Shown here one piece after another: positions 7,719 to 17,326 of a stretch of DNA of 52,353 bases. Both the position numbers and the translations under genes were made by a program. The stretch's first letter is position 1; each line of letters opens with the position of its first letter. The stretch covers positions 1 to 52,353 of the forward strand of contig CANNSB010000009.1 of the NCBI GenBank assembly GCA_947510165.1, in the 5' to 3' direction. The notes under the pieces were generated by a model. It saw only the letters and a list, made by a program, of their open reading frames with translations, searched no databases and was not told where the DNA came from. The stretch is from an uncultured Clostridia bacterium (GTDB taxonomy: Bacteria; Bacillota; Clostridia; Oscillospirales; Ruminococcaceae).

Positions 7719-8885
7719 CTAAAACGTATTAAAATCGCAGAGATCTGCAAGAAAAATATACAAGGGAGAAAATTTATTAGCTATATAGTTTGCCGTATTA
7801 GATTCTAAATATGGCATAACATCTATATCATCATTTATAGGAAATTTTATAGCTATAGAAGTCCCTTTATTTTCTACACTATTTAAAAAATAGCTACCAT
7901 TATGAGCTTCAATAATTTTTTTAACAATAGTTAGACCAAGACCGGTATGCATACTTTCAGAAATAAAATTTGGATTATACGAATAATAAGGTTCAAAAAC
8001 TTTATTTAATCTTTCTTTAGATATCCCAACACCATTATCTGAAATTGTTATAACTGCATCTGTCCTAATTCTTTCTAAAGAAACATGTATAGTATTTCCT
8101 GGACTTGTATAAACACATGAATTGGATATTATATTTAAAAAAGCAATAGAAAATCTTTCTGGATCTATATTAGTTATAATTATTTCCCTAGTCATAGTAT
8201 ATTCTAAATTTATATTAGAGGAGGTAAGTATAATTTGGATAGACTTACAAAGATCTTCTAAATATTTATTTATGTTTAACCTTTTAAAATTTAAATTATT
8301 TCCATTTTTTTCATTAGAGGAATCAGAAATTTTAAAATATTCTGATAAATTCACAGTTGATTTTATCATTTTATAACAATTTCGGGCTATATGGTTTATA
8401 TATTCTATATCATCATACAGCTCATATTCTTCCAGTCTTCTAGAAAGAGGAGCCAGCAAATTAAATATACTAAATAGTGGAGACCTAAACTGTCCAGAAA
8501 CAGCGGATATTATTCTGTCTATATCTAAAGAAAACGGCATGCTAAAAAAAGGATCAGAGCTTTTGATAAAAACAATGGTTCCTTGAATTTCAAAATTATC
8601 AATAATTGGTATAAACTCTAGGGATATATTAGAAAAATTAAAACTAATCTCTTTTGTTTCACATGTTTTTTTCTCTAATATTTTTTCTGTTATCTTTTCA
8701 TAATTATAGATTGGAAAAGCTTTTTTTAAATTTTTTTTGTTTAAAATTTCAGAAAGATATTTTTTAGTAAAATTATTAATCCAGATAATATTATAATCAT
8801 TATCACAAATAATAGCGGAATTATTAAGATCCGAATATATACTCTTTAACGAATCTAATTTATCAATATTCAATATTCCACACAC
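7719..8885 (-). CDS. Histidine-kinase-like sensor protein lacking the phosphoacceptor His
   Basis: A soluble 388-residue protein. Residues about 15-110 form a PAS-like sensor (AIICDNDYNIIWINNFTKKYL). A dimerisation and H-box region follows at 121-185, and a HATPase domain at about 205-350 with N box (N251/N255), G1 DNGVG (283-287) and G2 GLGL (315-318). The H box reads SGQFRSPL: the His of the usual SHELRTPL is Gly131. The ATP site looks intact, so it may bind ATP but not autophosphorylate at the normal place. No response regulator gene adjoins; pyrG follows. The start is GTG at 8885 with only a weak GGGG ribosome site, so it is uncertain by a few codons. No membrane segment is seen. Confidence 0.8.
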   Translation of the reverse strand: MCGILNIDKLDSLKSIYSDLNNSAIICDNDYNIIWINNFTKKYLSEILNKKNLKKAFPIYNYEKITEKILEKKTCETKEISFNFSNISLEFIPIIDNFEIQGTIVFIKSSDPFFSMPFSLDIDRIISAVSGQFRSPLFSIFNLLAPLSRRLEEYELYDDIEYINHIARNCYKMIKSTVNLSEYFKISDSSNEKNGNNLNFKRLNINKYLEDLCKSIQIILTSSNINLEYTMTREIIITNIDPERFSIAFLNIISNSCVYTSPGNTIHVSLERIRTDAVITISDNGVGISKERLNKVFEPYYSYNPNFISESMHTGLGLTIVKKIIEAHNGSYFLNSVENKGTSIAIKFPINDDIDVMPYLESNTANYIANKFSPLYIFLADLCDFNTF

Positions 8886-9013
8886 CCCAACTTTTAAATA
8901 ACCAACAGCTTAATACACAATTATAATTAAAAAAACAATTATTGTAAAGAAAAATACATTATATTATAAACTTTAATAAACTTAACCTTAAGTTATAGTT
9001 TATAATGCCCTAT

Positions 9014-9091
9014 TTACAGTTGATTATTAATTATATCAATAGTTTTTAATAATTTTTTCAATAAATACTTGTATATTACAGCTGTTTATTA
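9014..9091 (+). promoter_or_regulatory. Twin operator-like motifs upstream of gap
   Basis: Two copies of TTACAG(T/C)TG(A/T)TTATTA, at 9014-9029 and 9076-9091, match at 14 of 16 positions and lie 62 bp (about six helical turns) apart. The second overlaps the spacer of the likely gap promoter. This is a typical layout for a repressor that loops DNA. The regulator is unknown. Confidence 0.45.
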
Positions 9092-9097
9092 TAGAAT
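9069..9097 (+). promoter_or_regulatory. Probable promoter of gap
   Basis: TTGTAT (9069-9074), a 17-base spacer, and TAGAAT (9092-9097), about 37 bases upstream of the gap start. Two mismatches in the -35 and one in the -10 make this a moderate match. Confidence 0.5.
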
Positions 9098-9118
9098 AAA
9101 ATCAAATTTAACTTATAG

Positions 9119-10153
<1,035 letters not shown>

Positions 10154-10154
10154 A

Positions 10155-10190
10155 TATAAAAAAAACAAGCTATAATGCTTGTTTTTTTTA
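10155..10190 (+). terminator. Terminator of gap
   Basis: Stem AAAAAACAAGC with GCTTGTTTTTT around loop TATAAT (10171-10176), followed by the T tract at 10183-10189. It begins right after the gap stop codon. Confidence 0.9.
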
Positions 10191-10213
10191 TATCTATTTA
10201 TTTTAAAAACCTA

Positions 10214-10242
10214 TTGACATATTTCAATATTCATTATATAAT
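10214..10242 (+). promoter_or_regulatory. Perfect sigma-A promoter of the tRNA-Met/tRNA-Glu unit
   Basis: TTGACA (10214-10219), a 17-base spacer, and TATAAT (10237-10242): an exact consensus. It lies 33 bases before tRNA-Met. Confidence 0.9.
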
Positions 10243-10274
10243 ATAAAAGGTTTCTGGTGCTGGATATGTAATAT

Positions 10275-10351
10275 GGCGGTATAGCTCAGTTGGCTAGAGC
10301 ATGCGGTTCATACCCGCAGTGTCGTTGGTTCAAATCCGACTACCGCTACCA
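10275..10351 (+). tRNA. tRNA-Met (anticodon CAT), elongator type
   Basis: Cloverleaf with acceptor GGCGGTA/TACCGCT (G-U at the outermost pair), anticodon stem TGCGG/CCGCA around loop TTCATAC, T arm with GGTTCAAATCC, and encoded CCA. The three G-C pairs at the base of the anticodon stem that mark initiator tRNA are missing, so elongator Met is preferred. A lysidine-modified tRNA-Ile (CAT) cannot be fully excluded by eye. Confidence 0.9.
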
Positions 10352-10380
10352 TTATCTCATTGTCTTAAATTTATATATTA

Positions 10381-10455
10381 GGCCCGTTGGTCAAGCGGTT
10401 AAGACACCGCCCTTTCACGGCGGTATCACGGGTTCGATTCCCGTACGGGTCACCA
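10381..10455 (+). tRNA. tRNA-Glu (anticodon TTC)
   Basis: Acceptor GGCCCGT/ACGGGTC, D arm TTGGTCAAGCGGTTAAGAC, anticodon stem CCGCC/GGCGG around loop CTTTCAC, T arm with GGTTCGATTCC, and encoded CCA. It follows tRNA-Met after 29 bases and shares its promoter and terminator. Confidence 0.95.
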
Positions 10456-10457
10456 TC

Positions 10458-10497
10458 TAGCTCTCTAAAGCAATAGCTTTAGAGAGCTATTTTATTT
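10458..10497 (+). terminator. Terminator of the tRNA unit
   Basis: A 14-bp perfect stem (10458-10471 with 10476-10489) around loop AATA, followed by TTTTATTTG. It starts three bases after the CCA of tRNA-Glu. Confidence 0.9.
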
Positions 10498-10526
10498 GTT
10501 ATATTTCAAATAAGATAGCTGTTTTT

Positions 10527-10736
10527 TCGACAATATCCATCTTAAAAATATGATAAAATCGTCTTGTAGATATCGTGTTATACTTATAAGCTTAAGACTT
10601 GTGACATAAATAAACCAATACGCCTATCTACATAAAGTTTAATACTATGACATTTAAAAATACAAGTCTACATCCTCACCATAAGTTTATCTGTATAAAA
10701 AAGGAGCTACTATAATTTTATAGTAGCTCCTTTTTT
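10527..10736 (+). ncRNA. Candidate small RNA between tRNA-Glu and murC
   Basis: A promoter-like TCGACA-16-TATGAT (10527-10532 and 10549-10554) precedes about 170 bases without an ORF, ending at the strong terminator 10703-10736. Inside, TGTAGAT (10565-10571) can pair with ATCTACA (10626-10632), and GACTTGT (10596-10602) with ACAAGTC (10662-10668). The two helices interleave, as in a pseudoknot. The terminator is also needed by murC on the other strand, so it is not independent proof. The RNA feature starts in practice near 10561. Confidence 0.4.
10703..10736. terminator. Bidirectional terminator downstream of murC
   Basis: A perfect 13-bp stem (10703-10715 with 10718-10730) with six T after it on the plus strand and an A run (10697-10702) before it, which gives a T tract on the minus strand. 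It ends murC and possibly a plus-strand small RNA. Confidence 0.9.
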
Positions 10737-10744
10737 ATACAATT

Positions 10745-12148
10745 CTACCCTTGATCCACCATCATCCTACCAGCTAGATAAACATTTCCACATCCAATAG
10801 TTATAACTATATCACCTTTTTTTATACTACCTTTAATATAATTTGATATACTTCTAAAATCATCTATGATTTTTCCTTTATCTAAAAGTTTGACAAGATC
10901 ATCAGAATATATATTATAGGTATTTTTCTCTCTCCCTCCCATAATCTCTGTAAGTATAACCTCATCAGCAAGGTTTAAAACATCGGCAAAATCTTTTAAT
11001 AAATTATAAGTTCTAGAATATGTGAAGGGTTGGAAAACAACTCGTATTCTTTCAGGGTTTAGCTTTTTTAAAGATTCTATAGTCATCTTAATTTCTAATG
11101 GATGATGAGCATAATCGTCCATTATTATCCCCTCGTTTACTCTACCTAGAAATTGGAACCTTCTGGAAACACCATCAAAATTTTCCAAATTTTTCTTTAT
11201 AATATCAAAATCTACACCTAAAATATCACAACAAGCTATACTAGCCAAACAATTTAAAACATTATGATTTCCTAGCATATTTATCTCTAAACTTTCAAAT
11301 TTTTCTCCATTTTTAAACAGGTCAAATGATGTTTTTCCAATATTTAAAGATTGAATGTTTTCTGCATAATAAACACAGTTTTTTCCAAATCCAAATGTAA
11401 TTATTTTCCTTTTATAATCTTTTGATGCTTCTAATGTATTATAATCATCCCCGTTGATAATAATACAATCAGTTGTATCTTCACAAAATTTAGAAAAAGA
11501 TTTTATTATATTTTCTAAACTTTTAAAATACTCTAGATGATCTTCATCGATATTTAAAATAATTGATATATTAGATTTTAATTTTAAAAATGTGTCAGCA
11601 AATTCACAAGCCTCACACAAAATTGTTTCTGGAAGAGACTCATTTAAATATTTTTGTTGGTTTAAAGGCTTTATAATCATCTGGCTATTAAACTTAATCT
11701 GATTTCCACCGATAATTGTTATAGGTTTAACATTTGATTTATTTAGAATTTGAGAAATCATAGATGATGTTGTAGTTTTTCCGTGGGTTCCACTAACACA
11801 TATAGATTTTTTAAAAAGTGTTGTTATAATTCCCAAAACTTCGCTTCTTTCTAATATATCTATATTATTTTCCCTAGAAAAAACCAGTTCTATATTATCC
11901 GACATAATCGCCGCAGAATATATAACAAGATCTGACCCTTTTACATTTTCAATACTATGTCCCTTAAAAACTTTTATTCCTAAATTTTCTAAAAATATAG
12001 TATTGTCATTTATAATTCCATCAGACCCTGTTATATAAATACCCAAAGAATGCAAAAATTTTGCAATAGGAAACATCCCCGATCCACCTATTCCTATAAA
12101 ATGAAGATGTTTTTTCCCGTTTAGAACAGTGTCTTTTATTAATTTCAT
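10745..12148 (-). CDS. murC: UDP-N-acetylmuramate--L-alanine ligase
   Basis: Adds L-Ala to UDP-MurNAc with ATP, the first amino acid step of peptidoglycan stem synthesis; cytosolic. The 467-residue length is normal. The N-terminal UDP-binding motif HFIGIGGSGM is at 16-25, the ATP P-loop GTHGKTTT at 119-126, the central domain carries NIDEDHLEYF, and the C-terminal domain has MDDYAHHPLE. Ribosome site TGGAGTGG precedes the ATG. It is divergent from spoVG with about 140 bases between, and monocistronic by its flanking terminator. The region upstream is extremely AT-rich. Confidence 0.97.
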   Translation of the reverse strand: MKLIKDTVLNGKKHLHFIGIGGSGMFPIAKFLHSLGIYITGSDGIINDNTIFLENLGIKVFKGHSIENVKGSDLVIYSAAIMSDNIELVFSRENNIDILERSEVLGIITTLFKKSICVSGTHGKTTTSSMISQILNKSNVKPITIIGGNQIKFNSQMIIKPLNQQKYLNESLPETILCEACEFADTFLKLKSNISIILNIDEDHLEYFKSLENIIKSFSKFCEDTTDCIIINGDDYNTLEASKDYKRKIITFGFGKNCVYYAENIQSLNIGKTSFDLFKNGEKFESLEINMLGNHNVLNCLASIACCDILGVDFDIIKKNLENFDGVSRRFQFLGRVNEGIIMDDYAHHPLEIKMTIESLKKLNPERIRVVFQPFTYSRTYNLLKDFADVLNLADEVILTEIMGGREKNTYNIYSDDLVKLLDKGKIIDDFRSISNYIKGSIKKGDIVITIGCGNVYLAGRMMVDQG

Positions 12149-12288
12149 AAAATTTCCACTCCATAATTATTATTATATTATATTATATTGCAAAAATAAC
12201 ATAAAATAAACACATTTTTATAATTTATACGATATAATATAAGAGTGGAATTATTTTTACAAGTTTAAATCAGAAGGAGGGCATACCC

Positions 12289-12558
12289 ATGAACATAACA
12301 GATATAAAAATTAGACGATTATTAAATGAAGGACGATTAAGGGCGGTTGTTTCTATGACACTTGATTCAGAAATAGCTATCCATGACATAAAGATAATTG
12401 AAGGTCAAGAAAGACTTTTTGTTGCTATGCCTAGCAGAAAAGAAGAAAATGGCACATTTAGAGATATAGCACATCCAATATCTCTAGAAGCAAGAGCAAA
12501 GATAGAAACTACTATTTTAAATGCTTATACGGATCATTTAAAAGAACAATGTCAATAA
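12289..12558 (+). CDS. spoVG: Septation/sporulation regulator SpoVG
   Basis: An 89-residue protein closely matching the SpoVG family over its whole length (MNITDIKIRR at the start, then GRLRAVVSMTLD, FVAMPSRK, and DIAHPI). SpoVG is a small nucleic-acid-binding regulator of division, sporulation and virulence traits in Firmicutes. The ribosome site AGAAGGAGGG is very strong. A TATAAT at 12233-12238 is the only clear promoter element; a sigma-H type promoter as in Bacillus is not evident to me. It is monocistronic, ended by a strong terminator. Its presence supports a spore-forming Firmicute background. Confidence 0.95.
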   Translation: MNITDIKIRRLLNEGRLRAVVSMTLDSEIAIHDIKIIEGQERLFVAMPSRKEENGTFRDIAHPISLEARAKIETTILNAYTDHLKEQCQ

Positions 12559-12562
12559 AAAA

Positions 12563-12605
12563 AATGGCTTTACGAATATTATATATTCGTAAAGCCATTT
12601 TTTTT
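12563..12605. terminator. Bidirectional terminator between spoVG and the Gld-type cluster
   Basis: A 17-bp perfect stem (12563-12579 with 12583-12599) with a loop of three, T tract after it and A run before it. It serves spoVG on the plus strand and the DUF4340 gene on the minus strand. Confidence 0.92.
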
Positions 12606-14049
12606 ATTTTATAAAAGTTTTTAAAGAAGCTATAACTTTTTCTACATAATCTCTATCAACCATAAAGAACATCTTATCATTTAAAATCAAAGAGACTTCC
12701 CTATCATTTACTTTGTATAATTTTATTGTATCAGAAGAGAGATCTTCTTTTCTGTAAGAATATTTTATACTAGCCAATAATTTCCCAACTGGATTTTGTT
12801 CTACACCAGATATTATTGGAATAAAAGCTATCTCTTTAAAAAATTCATCAAATTGATTAAGATCAAATTTTTTATCCTCTATATATGCAGAAATATTCTC
12901 ATCTTCCCCTTCTATCTTAAATTGATAATCTTTTCCATCAAGTCCAAAATTTATAGCAGAAATTTTATCTAAAGATGGGATAAATATATTCTTTTTAATT
13001 AATTCTTTAACAGATAAATTTATCCAAGGAAGTCGACTAGAGATAACTTCATAGACAATATCAGTCCCAACAACCATCACATAATAAAATTGATCTTCTA
13101 GATGAGAGTGTCCATGATTGTCTACACCTTGTTTAGATTCTAACCTACTACCTATAACTATTTTATGTTGTTTCCCCTCTACAGTGAATACAACCTCTGC
13201 TGTTGGAGATTTAAAACCATATTCTTTTTTATCCAAACTTTGTTTCCCATAGTCTGCAATATAATCTGATTTTAAATCTCCATTCGGTAAGATAAATTGA
13301 ACTGCTGTATTCTCTAAAAAAGAACTATACGGAGCAGTTAAAATATAGTTTATCTTTTCATCAGATTTATCTTCTAAACTTTGTTTATTAGTTTCTATAT
13401 TTATTATATCTTTTTGATCTTTATTTTTTATAGATATCTTGGTGAAGATAGACGGGTCAATATCTCCATCTTTAGATGGATATTTTAAAAAAACATCTGA
13501 TATAAAATCTTTTTCATCCACCATAATTTTCTCTATATCTTTTACTTTTACAAGCTTTATATCCTCAGAATCAGAGGTTTTTAGATAATATCCACTATTA
13601 TCTACCGCCATATTCCCTATATTTATATCCAGTTTTTTTCCATCTTTATAACTTATCGAGATATCATATTTTGAAGGAGAAAGACCAAAATCTTTTATAT
13701 CAGATATAGAACTTTTAGAAATTTCTTTATAGGAAGATAGAGACAACAATGATTCTATAAAATTTGTATATCTATCTTGATTTTTATCAAAACTACTAAT
13801 TTTATCTATTTCAAAATTTCCCATATCATCCTTTTCTATTATAAAAGATGAACTATCTTTTTGTTGTTTATCTATAACTGATATTGAAGACACATCCTCT
13901 TTAGCTATATCAACTATCTTAACTACAGGTTGATCTAATGATGATGATGTATCAGAATTGTCTGTATCTATAATATTTAATACAAAAATTCCAGCTAATA
14001 AAACTAAGAAAATTATACTTAATATTATTATGGACTTTTTTTTATCCAT
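12604..14049 (-). CDS. DUF4340 domain protein of Gld-type ABC system
   Basis: A 481-residue protein with one N-terminal membrane anchor (about residues 5-27, hydrophobic after KKK) and a large outer part with repeated DUF4340-like units (SSISVID.., YKDGKKLDINIG, KQHKIVIGSRL). DUF4340 proteins accompany GldG-type proteins in ABC-2 clusters across Clostridia and Bacteroidetes; their biochemical role is unknown. It starts 2 bases after the gldG-like stop, so the coupling is tight. It contains a His-rich HGHSH stretch near residue 315. It is the last gene of its operon. Confidence 0.85.
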   Translation of the reverse strand: MDKKKSIIILSIIFLVLLAGIFVLNIIDTDNSDTSSSLDQPVVKIVDIAKEDVSSISVIDKQQKDSSSFIIEKDDMGNFEIDKISSFDKNQDRYTNFIESLLSLSSYKEISKSSISDIKDFGLSPSKYDISISYKDGKKLDINIGNMAVDNSGYYLKTSDSEDIKLVKVKDIEKIMVDEKDFISDVFLKYPSKDGDIDPSIFTKISIKNKDQKDIINIETNKQSLEDKSDEKINYILTAPYSSFLENTAVQFILPNGDLKSDYIADYGKQSLDKKEYGFKSPTAEVVFTVEGKQHKIVIGSRLESKQGVDNHGHSHLEDQFYYVMVVGTDIVYEVISSRLPWINLSVKELIKKNIFIPSLDKISAINFGLDGKDYQFKIEGEDENISAYIEDKKFDLNQFDEFFKEIAFIPIISGVEQNPVGKLLASIKYSYRKEDLSSDTIKLYKVNDREVSLILNDKMFFMVDRDYVEKVIASLKTFIK

Positions 14050-14051
14050 TT

Positions 14052-15479
14052 TTACATATTCCTCCTACGTATCCAAACAAATATTCCCATAAATATAATA
14101 AATATTGGAACTATTAGTAAGAATATAATTGTAAGCGTTAAAGACTCTTGCTCAGAAAGCATTAGAGAAACTCCGCCCAATTCTTTAGGAACAATTTTTA
14201 TCCCTTCTTCTTTATCAGAAAGAGAATCGAAAAGATTTATAAAGTATTCTCCATTTCCAAAGGAAGTTGAAGTAATAAATTCTTCTGTTATAAACCCAAC
14301 ACTAGATATAACAACTAGATTAGAATATTTATCTCCTGATTTTATTTTAGATAAAACAGCGGTAGAAAATGCTTTTAAATCAGCATCTTTGGGTTTCCAA
14401 TTTTCACCTGCATCAGCTGGTCTTAAAGCGGAACTTGGTTTACTCTTCAAGAGAGATACAACTTCTCTATCCCCTGCAAAATCAAATAAAACATTAATAG
14501 CTTTGGCATTAGCTATTATTATAGGGGTTTCAGAATCATATTTTAATAGATCTTGTTGAAAAACATCCTGTATAGAGATAAAAGGACTTAAATATATTAA
14601 ACTTTTATCGGTTTCAACAATTCCCCCAGTTTCAATAGATATGCCCCATTCTTTTAAAAATTTATCTAAATTTGGTGTTTCTTTCTTTGTTTCTCCTGAA
14701 ATGAAGATAACATTTTTTCCCTTTTCGCCATTATTATCTAGATATTTATCTAATTTTTGTATCTGATCTTTTGTATAATCCACGGTTGGAGCTGGAATAA
14801 ATATAATATCAGTTTCTTGTGGAATTTCCTCTGTTAAAAAGTTTATCTCTCCAACATGATAACTATTTCTAGAAAGTATATCTATAATATGAGAAGCATC
14901 CATAGTATTATCCCCTGATAAGACTAAGACTTTTTTTGGATTTTCATTAATCACATTTAAAATCGCACTTGTTAGAGCTTGTTCTGCTTTAGAAGAAGAC
15001 ACCTCTTCTCCTGCTTGTGTTTGCTGAACATTAAACAGATCATATGCTGTAACCTTCTGTTTTTTATCATTGCTAGAAACAACTATATCACCATATTGAA
15101 CATCCAAATCACTATATTTTTCTGCTAATTGTGGGTTTTCTATAATATCAATAAATTTAACCTTTATCTTGCTAGAATTCTGCTCATACTGGCGTATAAC
15201 CTTTCCAGCCTGTGCATAATATTCGCTTGCTACACTATAGCTCTGTTCGGTAGCTAAAACATCTATATAAACATCATTTTCAAGGTTTGTTATATAATCT
15301 TTTGTTTCTTTTGTTATATTAAAAATTTTATTACTAGTTAAATCTATCTCTAAAGGAAATTTTGTCATAAGAATATTAACAAAAACATTTATAACCACTA
15401 CAACTGCTATAAATACAACTATTAGCCCTAAAGATGCAACACCATGTTTAAACTTATTATTTTTTAACTGTTTTTTCAT
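14052..15479 (-). CDS. GldG-family ABC-type auxiliary protein
   Basis: A 475-residue membrane protein with an N-terminal transmembrane segment (about 14-38), a long outer region resembling the GldG/ABC_transp_aux domain (SLTSNKIF-like DLTSNKIFNITKETK near 48, then KVLVLSGDNT, DIIFIPAPTVDYT, and FISGETK), and a C-terminal membrane segment with basic end (about 449-475). It works with the ATPase and permease encoded upstream; the family is known from Bacteroidetes gliding and polysaccharide systems, but in Firmicutes the substrate is not known. Ribosome site GGAGGG precedes its ATG. It ends 2 bases before DUF4340. Confidence 0.85.
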   Translation of the reverse strand: MKKQLKNNKFKHGVASLGLIVVFIAVVVVINVFVNILMTKFPLEIDLTSNKIFNITKETKDYITNLENDVYIDVLATEQSYSVASEYYAQAGKVIRQYEQNSSKIKVKFIDIIENPQLAEKYSDLDVQYGDIVVSSNDKKQKVTAYDLFNVQQTQAGEEVSSSKAEQALTSAILNVINENPKKVLVLSGDNTMDASHIIDILSRNSYHVGEINFLTEEIPQETDIIFIPAPTVDYTKDQIQKLDKYLDNNGEKGKNVIFISGETKKETPNLDKFLKEWGISIETGGIVETDKSLIYLSPFISIQDVFQQDLLKYDSETPIIIANAKAINVLFDFAGDREVVSLLKSKPSSALRPADAGENWKPKDADLKAFSTAVLSKIKSGDKYSNLVVISSVGFITEEFITSTSFGNGEYFINLFDSLSDKEEGIKIVPKELGGVSLMLSEQESLTLTIIFLLIVPIFIIFMGIFVWIRRRNM

Positions 15480-15491
15480 AAATATTCCCTC

Positions 15492-16196
15492 CTATCTCCA
15501 ACGTCTTTTTTCTAAAGTTCTAACTGTTAGAAAATTAAAAACAACGATAAAACTTATAAAGAAAATAACATTAGATATGTCTATGATACCTATTGTAAAA
15601 TCCTGAAATCTTGTAAAAAATGACATTTGTATGAAAAATTCTTTTATTGTAGGATTTGTTATATTTTGAAAAAATCCATCAGCAAAAAATAAAAACATCA
15701 TAATAGCAAAACTAATAACAGCAGATATAACCTGACTCTCTGTATTAGAAGATACAAATAAACCTATAGATATCAACGCACCGCCTAATAAAATCATTCC
15801 TAAAATATTTCCTATTATAACTGTCCATTCCATAGGAGCATAAAAAGAAAGGGTTATTGCATAAACAAGAGTTATTAATATCCCTAAAGTATATATAAAT
15901 AACGCTGAAAAAAACTTTCCTAAAACTATAGAAGACAATTTTGTTGGAGATGTAAGCAATGCTTGATCTGTCTTCTGCTTTCTATCCTCGCTCATAAGCT
16001 TCATAGTAAGAATAGGAACTAAAAACATAGAAATTGTTATAAGTGATCCAAACACACCTGATAGATTGGATGAATTATACGCAAGAGATGTCAAAAACAG
16101 ATATAACCCCGAAAAAAAGTAAAAAACAGCCAGATAAGCATACCCTATAGCAGAGTTAAAATATGAACCTATTTCTCTTTTAAATATCGCTAACAT
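15492..16196 (-). CDS. ABC-2 type transporter permease
   Basis: A 234-residue protein with about six transmembrane segments, starting with the ABC-2 pattern MLAIFKREIGSYFNSAIGYAYL. The motif MSEDRKQKTDQALLTSP after the second segment is typical of GldF-like permeases. It forms the membrane channel for the ATPase whose gene end it overlaps by 17 bases, showing translational coupling. Ribosome site GAGGAGG lies inside the ATPase gene. Confidence 0.92.
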   Translation of the reverse strand: MLAIFKREIGSYFNSAIGYAYLAVFYFFSGLYLFLTSLAYNSSNLSGVFGSLITISMFLVPILTMKLMSEDRKQKTDQALLTSPTKLSSIVLGKFFSALFIYTLGILITLVYAITLSFYAPMEWTVIIGNILGMILLGGALISIGLFVSSNTESQVISAVISFAIMMFLFFADGFFQNITNPTIKEFFIQMSFFTRFQDFTIGIIDISNVIFFISFIVVFNFLTVRTLEKRRWR

Positions 16197-17265
16197 CTTT
16201 TTCCTCCTCTATTTTATCCGTTGTCAAATCTTCTTTTAGATCAGATTCATCATCTTTATTTACTAAACTATCTTGATCTAATAAAACTTCTAAATCATCA
16301 TCTTTTGGTATATCTGTTTCTTTCACATCTTTGGTTAGATTTAAAAAGGCTTCTTCTAAGCTCATTTGATTTGTATGTATTCCTAATAAAACCCATTTGT
16401 TTTCCACAGAAAGATTGAAGATAGCTTTTCTAACATCTATATCTTCTCCAGCTTGTCCTTCAACTATAAAGTCATAAACACCTTTTTCTTTTTCTCCAAG
16501 AGAAGAAATATCTTTAATAAAACTACTCTCTTTAAAGATATCTAAAATTTGTGTTTCATCCCCCTGAATTCTTGCGGTGTATTTAACACAAAATTCCCCT
16601 TTAGAAAGATTAAATGCTGTATCATCTGCAACAAGAACACCCTTGTTTAAAACTATAACTCTATCGCAAATTGCCTGAACCTCTGACAAAATATGTGAAG
16701 AAAGTATAACTGTATGCTTTTCTCCCAATCCTTTAATCAAATTTCTTATCTCTATAATCTGTTTTGGATCTAGTCCCACTGTAGGTTCGTCTAATATCAA
16801 AACTTCTGGATGTCCCAAAAGAGCCTGAGCTAAACCAACTCTTTGCTTATAGCCTTTAGATAAATTTTTTATTATTCTTTTATACACATCCTCTAATTTT
16901 AATAGATTGCATATATTTTTTATATGATTTTGTTTTTTTTCTTCTTTTAATGAAACCTTCTTTAAATCAAACATAAAAGATAAATATTTAGCCACTGTCA
17001 TATCTGGATATAAAGGTGGATGTTCTGGAAGATAACCCATCTTTCTTTTAGCTTCTATTGGATTATTTAAAATATCAAAACCATCTATTTTAACACTTCC
17101 AGTTGTAGTAGAAATATATCCTGTAAGAATATTCATAGTTGTAGACTTTCCAGCCCCATTTGGACCCAAAAACCCTAATATTTCTCCTTTTTTTACAGAG
17201 AATGTTAGATCGGAAAGTGCTTTTTTCTTCCCATAATTTTTACAAAGATTTTTTACCTCTATCAT
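16180..17265 (-). CDS. ABC transporter ATP-binding protein with acidic C-terminal tail
   Basis: A 361-residue ATPase energising the ABC-2 permease. Walker A GPNGAGKST is at about 35-43, signature LSKGYKQRVGLAQ at about 138, Walker B LILDEPT at about 160, and switch His in LSSHIL. After the usual C-terminal domain (to about 315) comes an acidic tail of some 45 residues (many Asp and Glu) that is not a normal part of the fold. First gene of the four-gene operon; strong TTAGGAGGA site. It is divergent from the nucleotidyltransferase-like gene, with a 15-bp perfect inverted repeat between them. Confidence 0.93.
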   Translation of the reverse strand: MIEVKNLCKNYGKKKALSDLTFSVKKGEILGFLGPNGAGKSTTMNILTGYISTTTGSVKIDGFDILNNPIEAKRKMGYLPEHPPLYPDMTVAKYLSFMFDLKKVSLKEEKKQNHIKNICNLLKLEDVYKRIIKNLSKGYKQRVGLAQALLGHPEVLILDEPTVGLDPKQIIEIRNLIKGLGEKHTVILSSHILSEVQAICDRVIVLNKGVLVADDTAFNLSKGEFCVKYTARIQGDETQILDIFKESSFIKDISSLGEKEKGVYDFIVEGQAGEDIDVRKAIFNLSVENKWVLLGIHTNQMSLEEAFLNLTKDVKETDIPKDDDLEVLLDQDSLVNKDDESDLKEDLTTDKIEEEKDVSDI

Positions 17266-17326
17266 TTATTTCCTCCTAATTTACCAAATAATTAAAATGA
17301 TAAGCATATAATATTGATTAATTATA

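Noticed and set aside
10275-10351. Initiator tRNA-fMet
   Set aside because: The anticodon stem lacks the three consecutive G-C pairs and the acceptor lacks the C-A mismatch of initiators.
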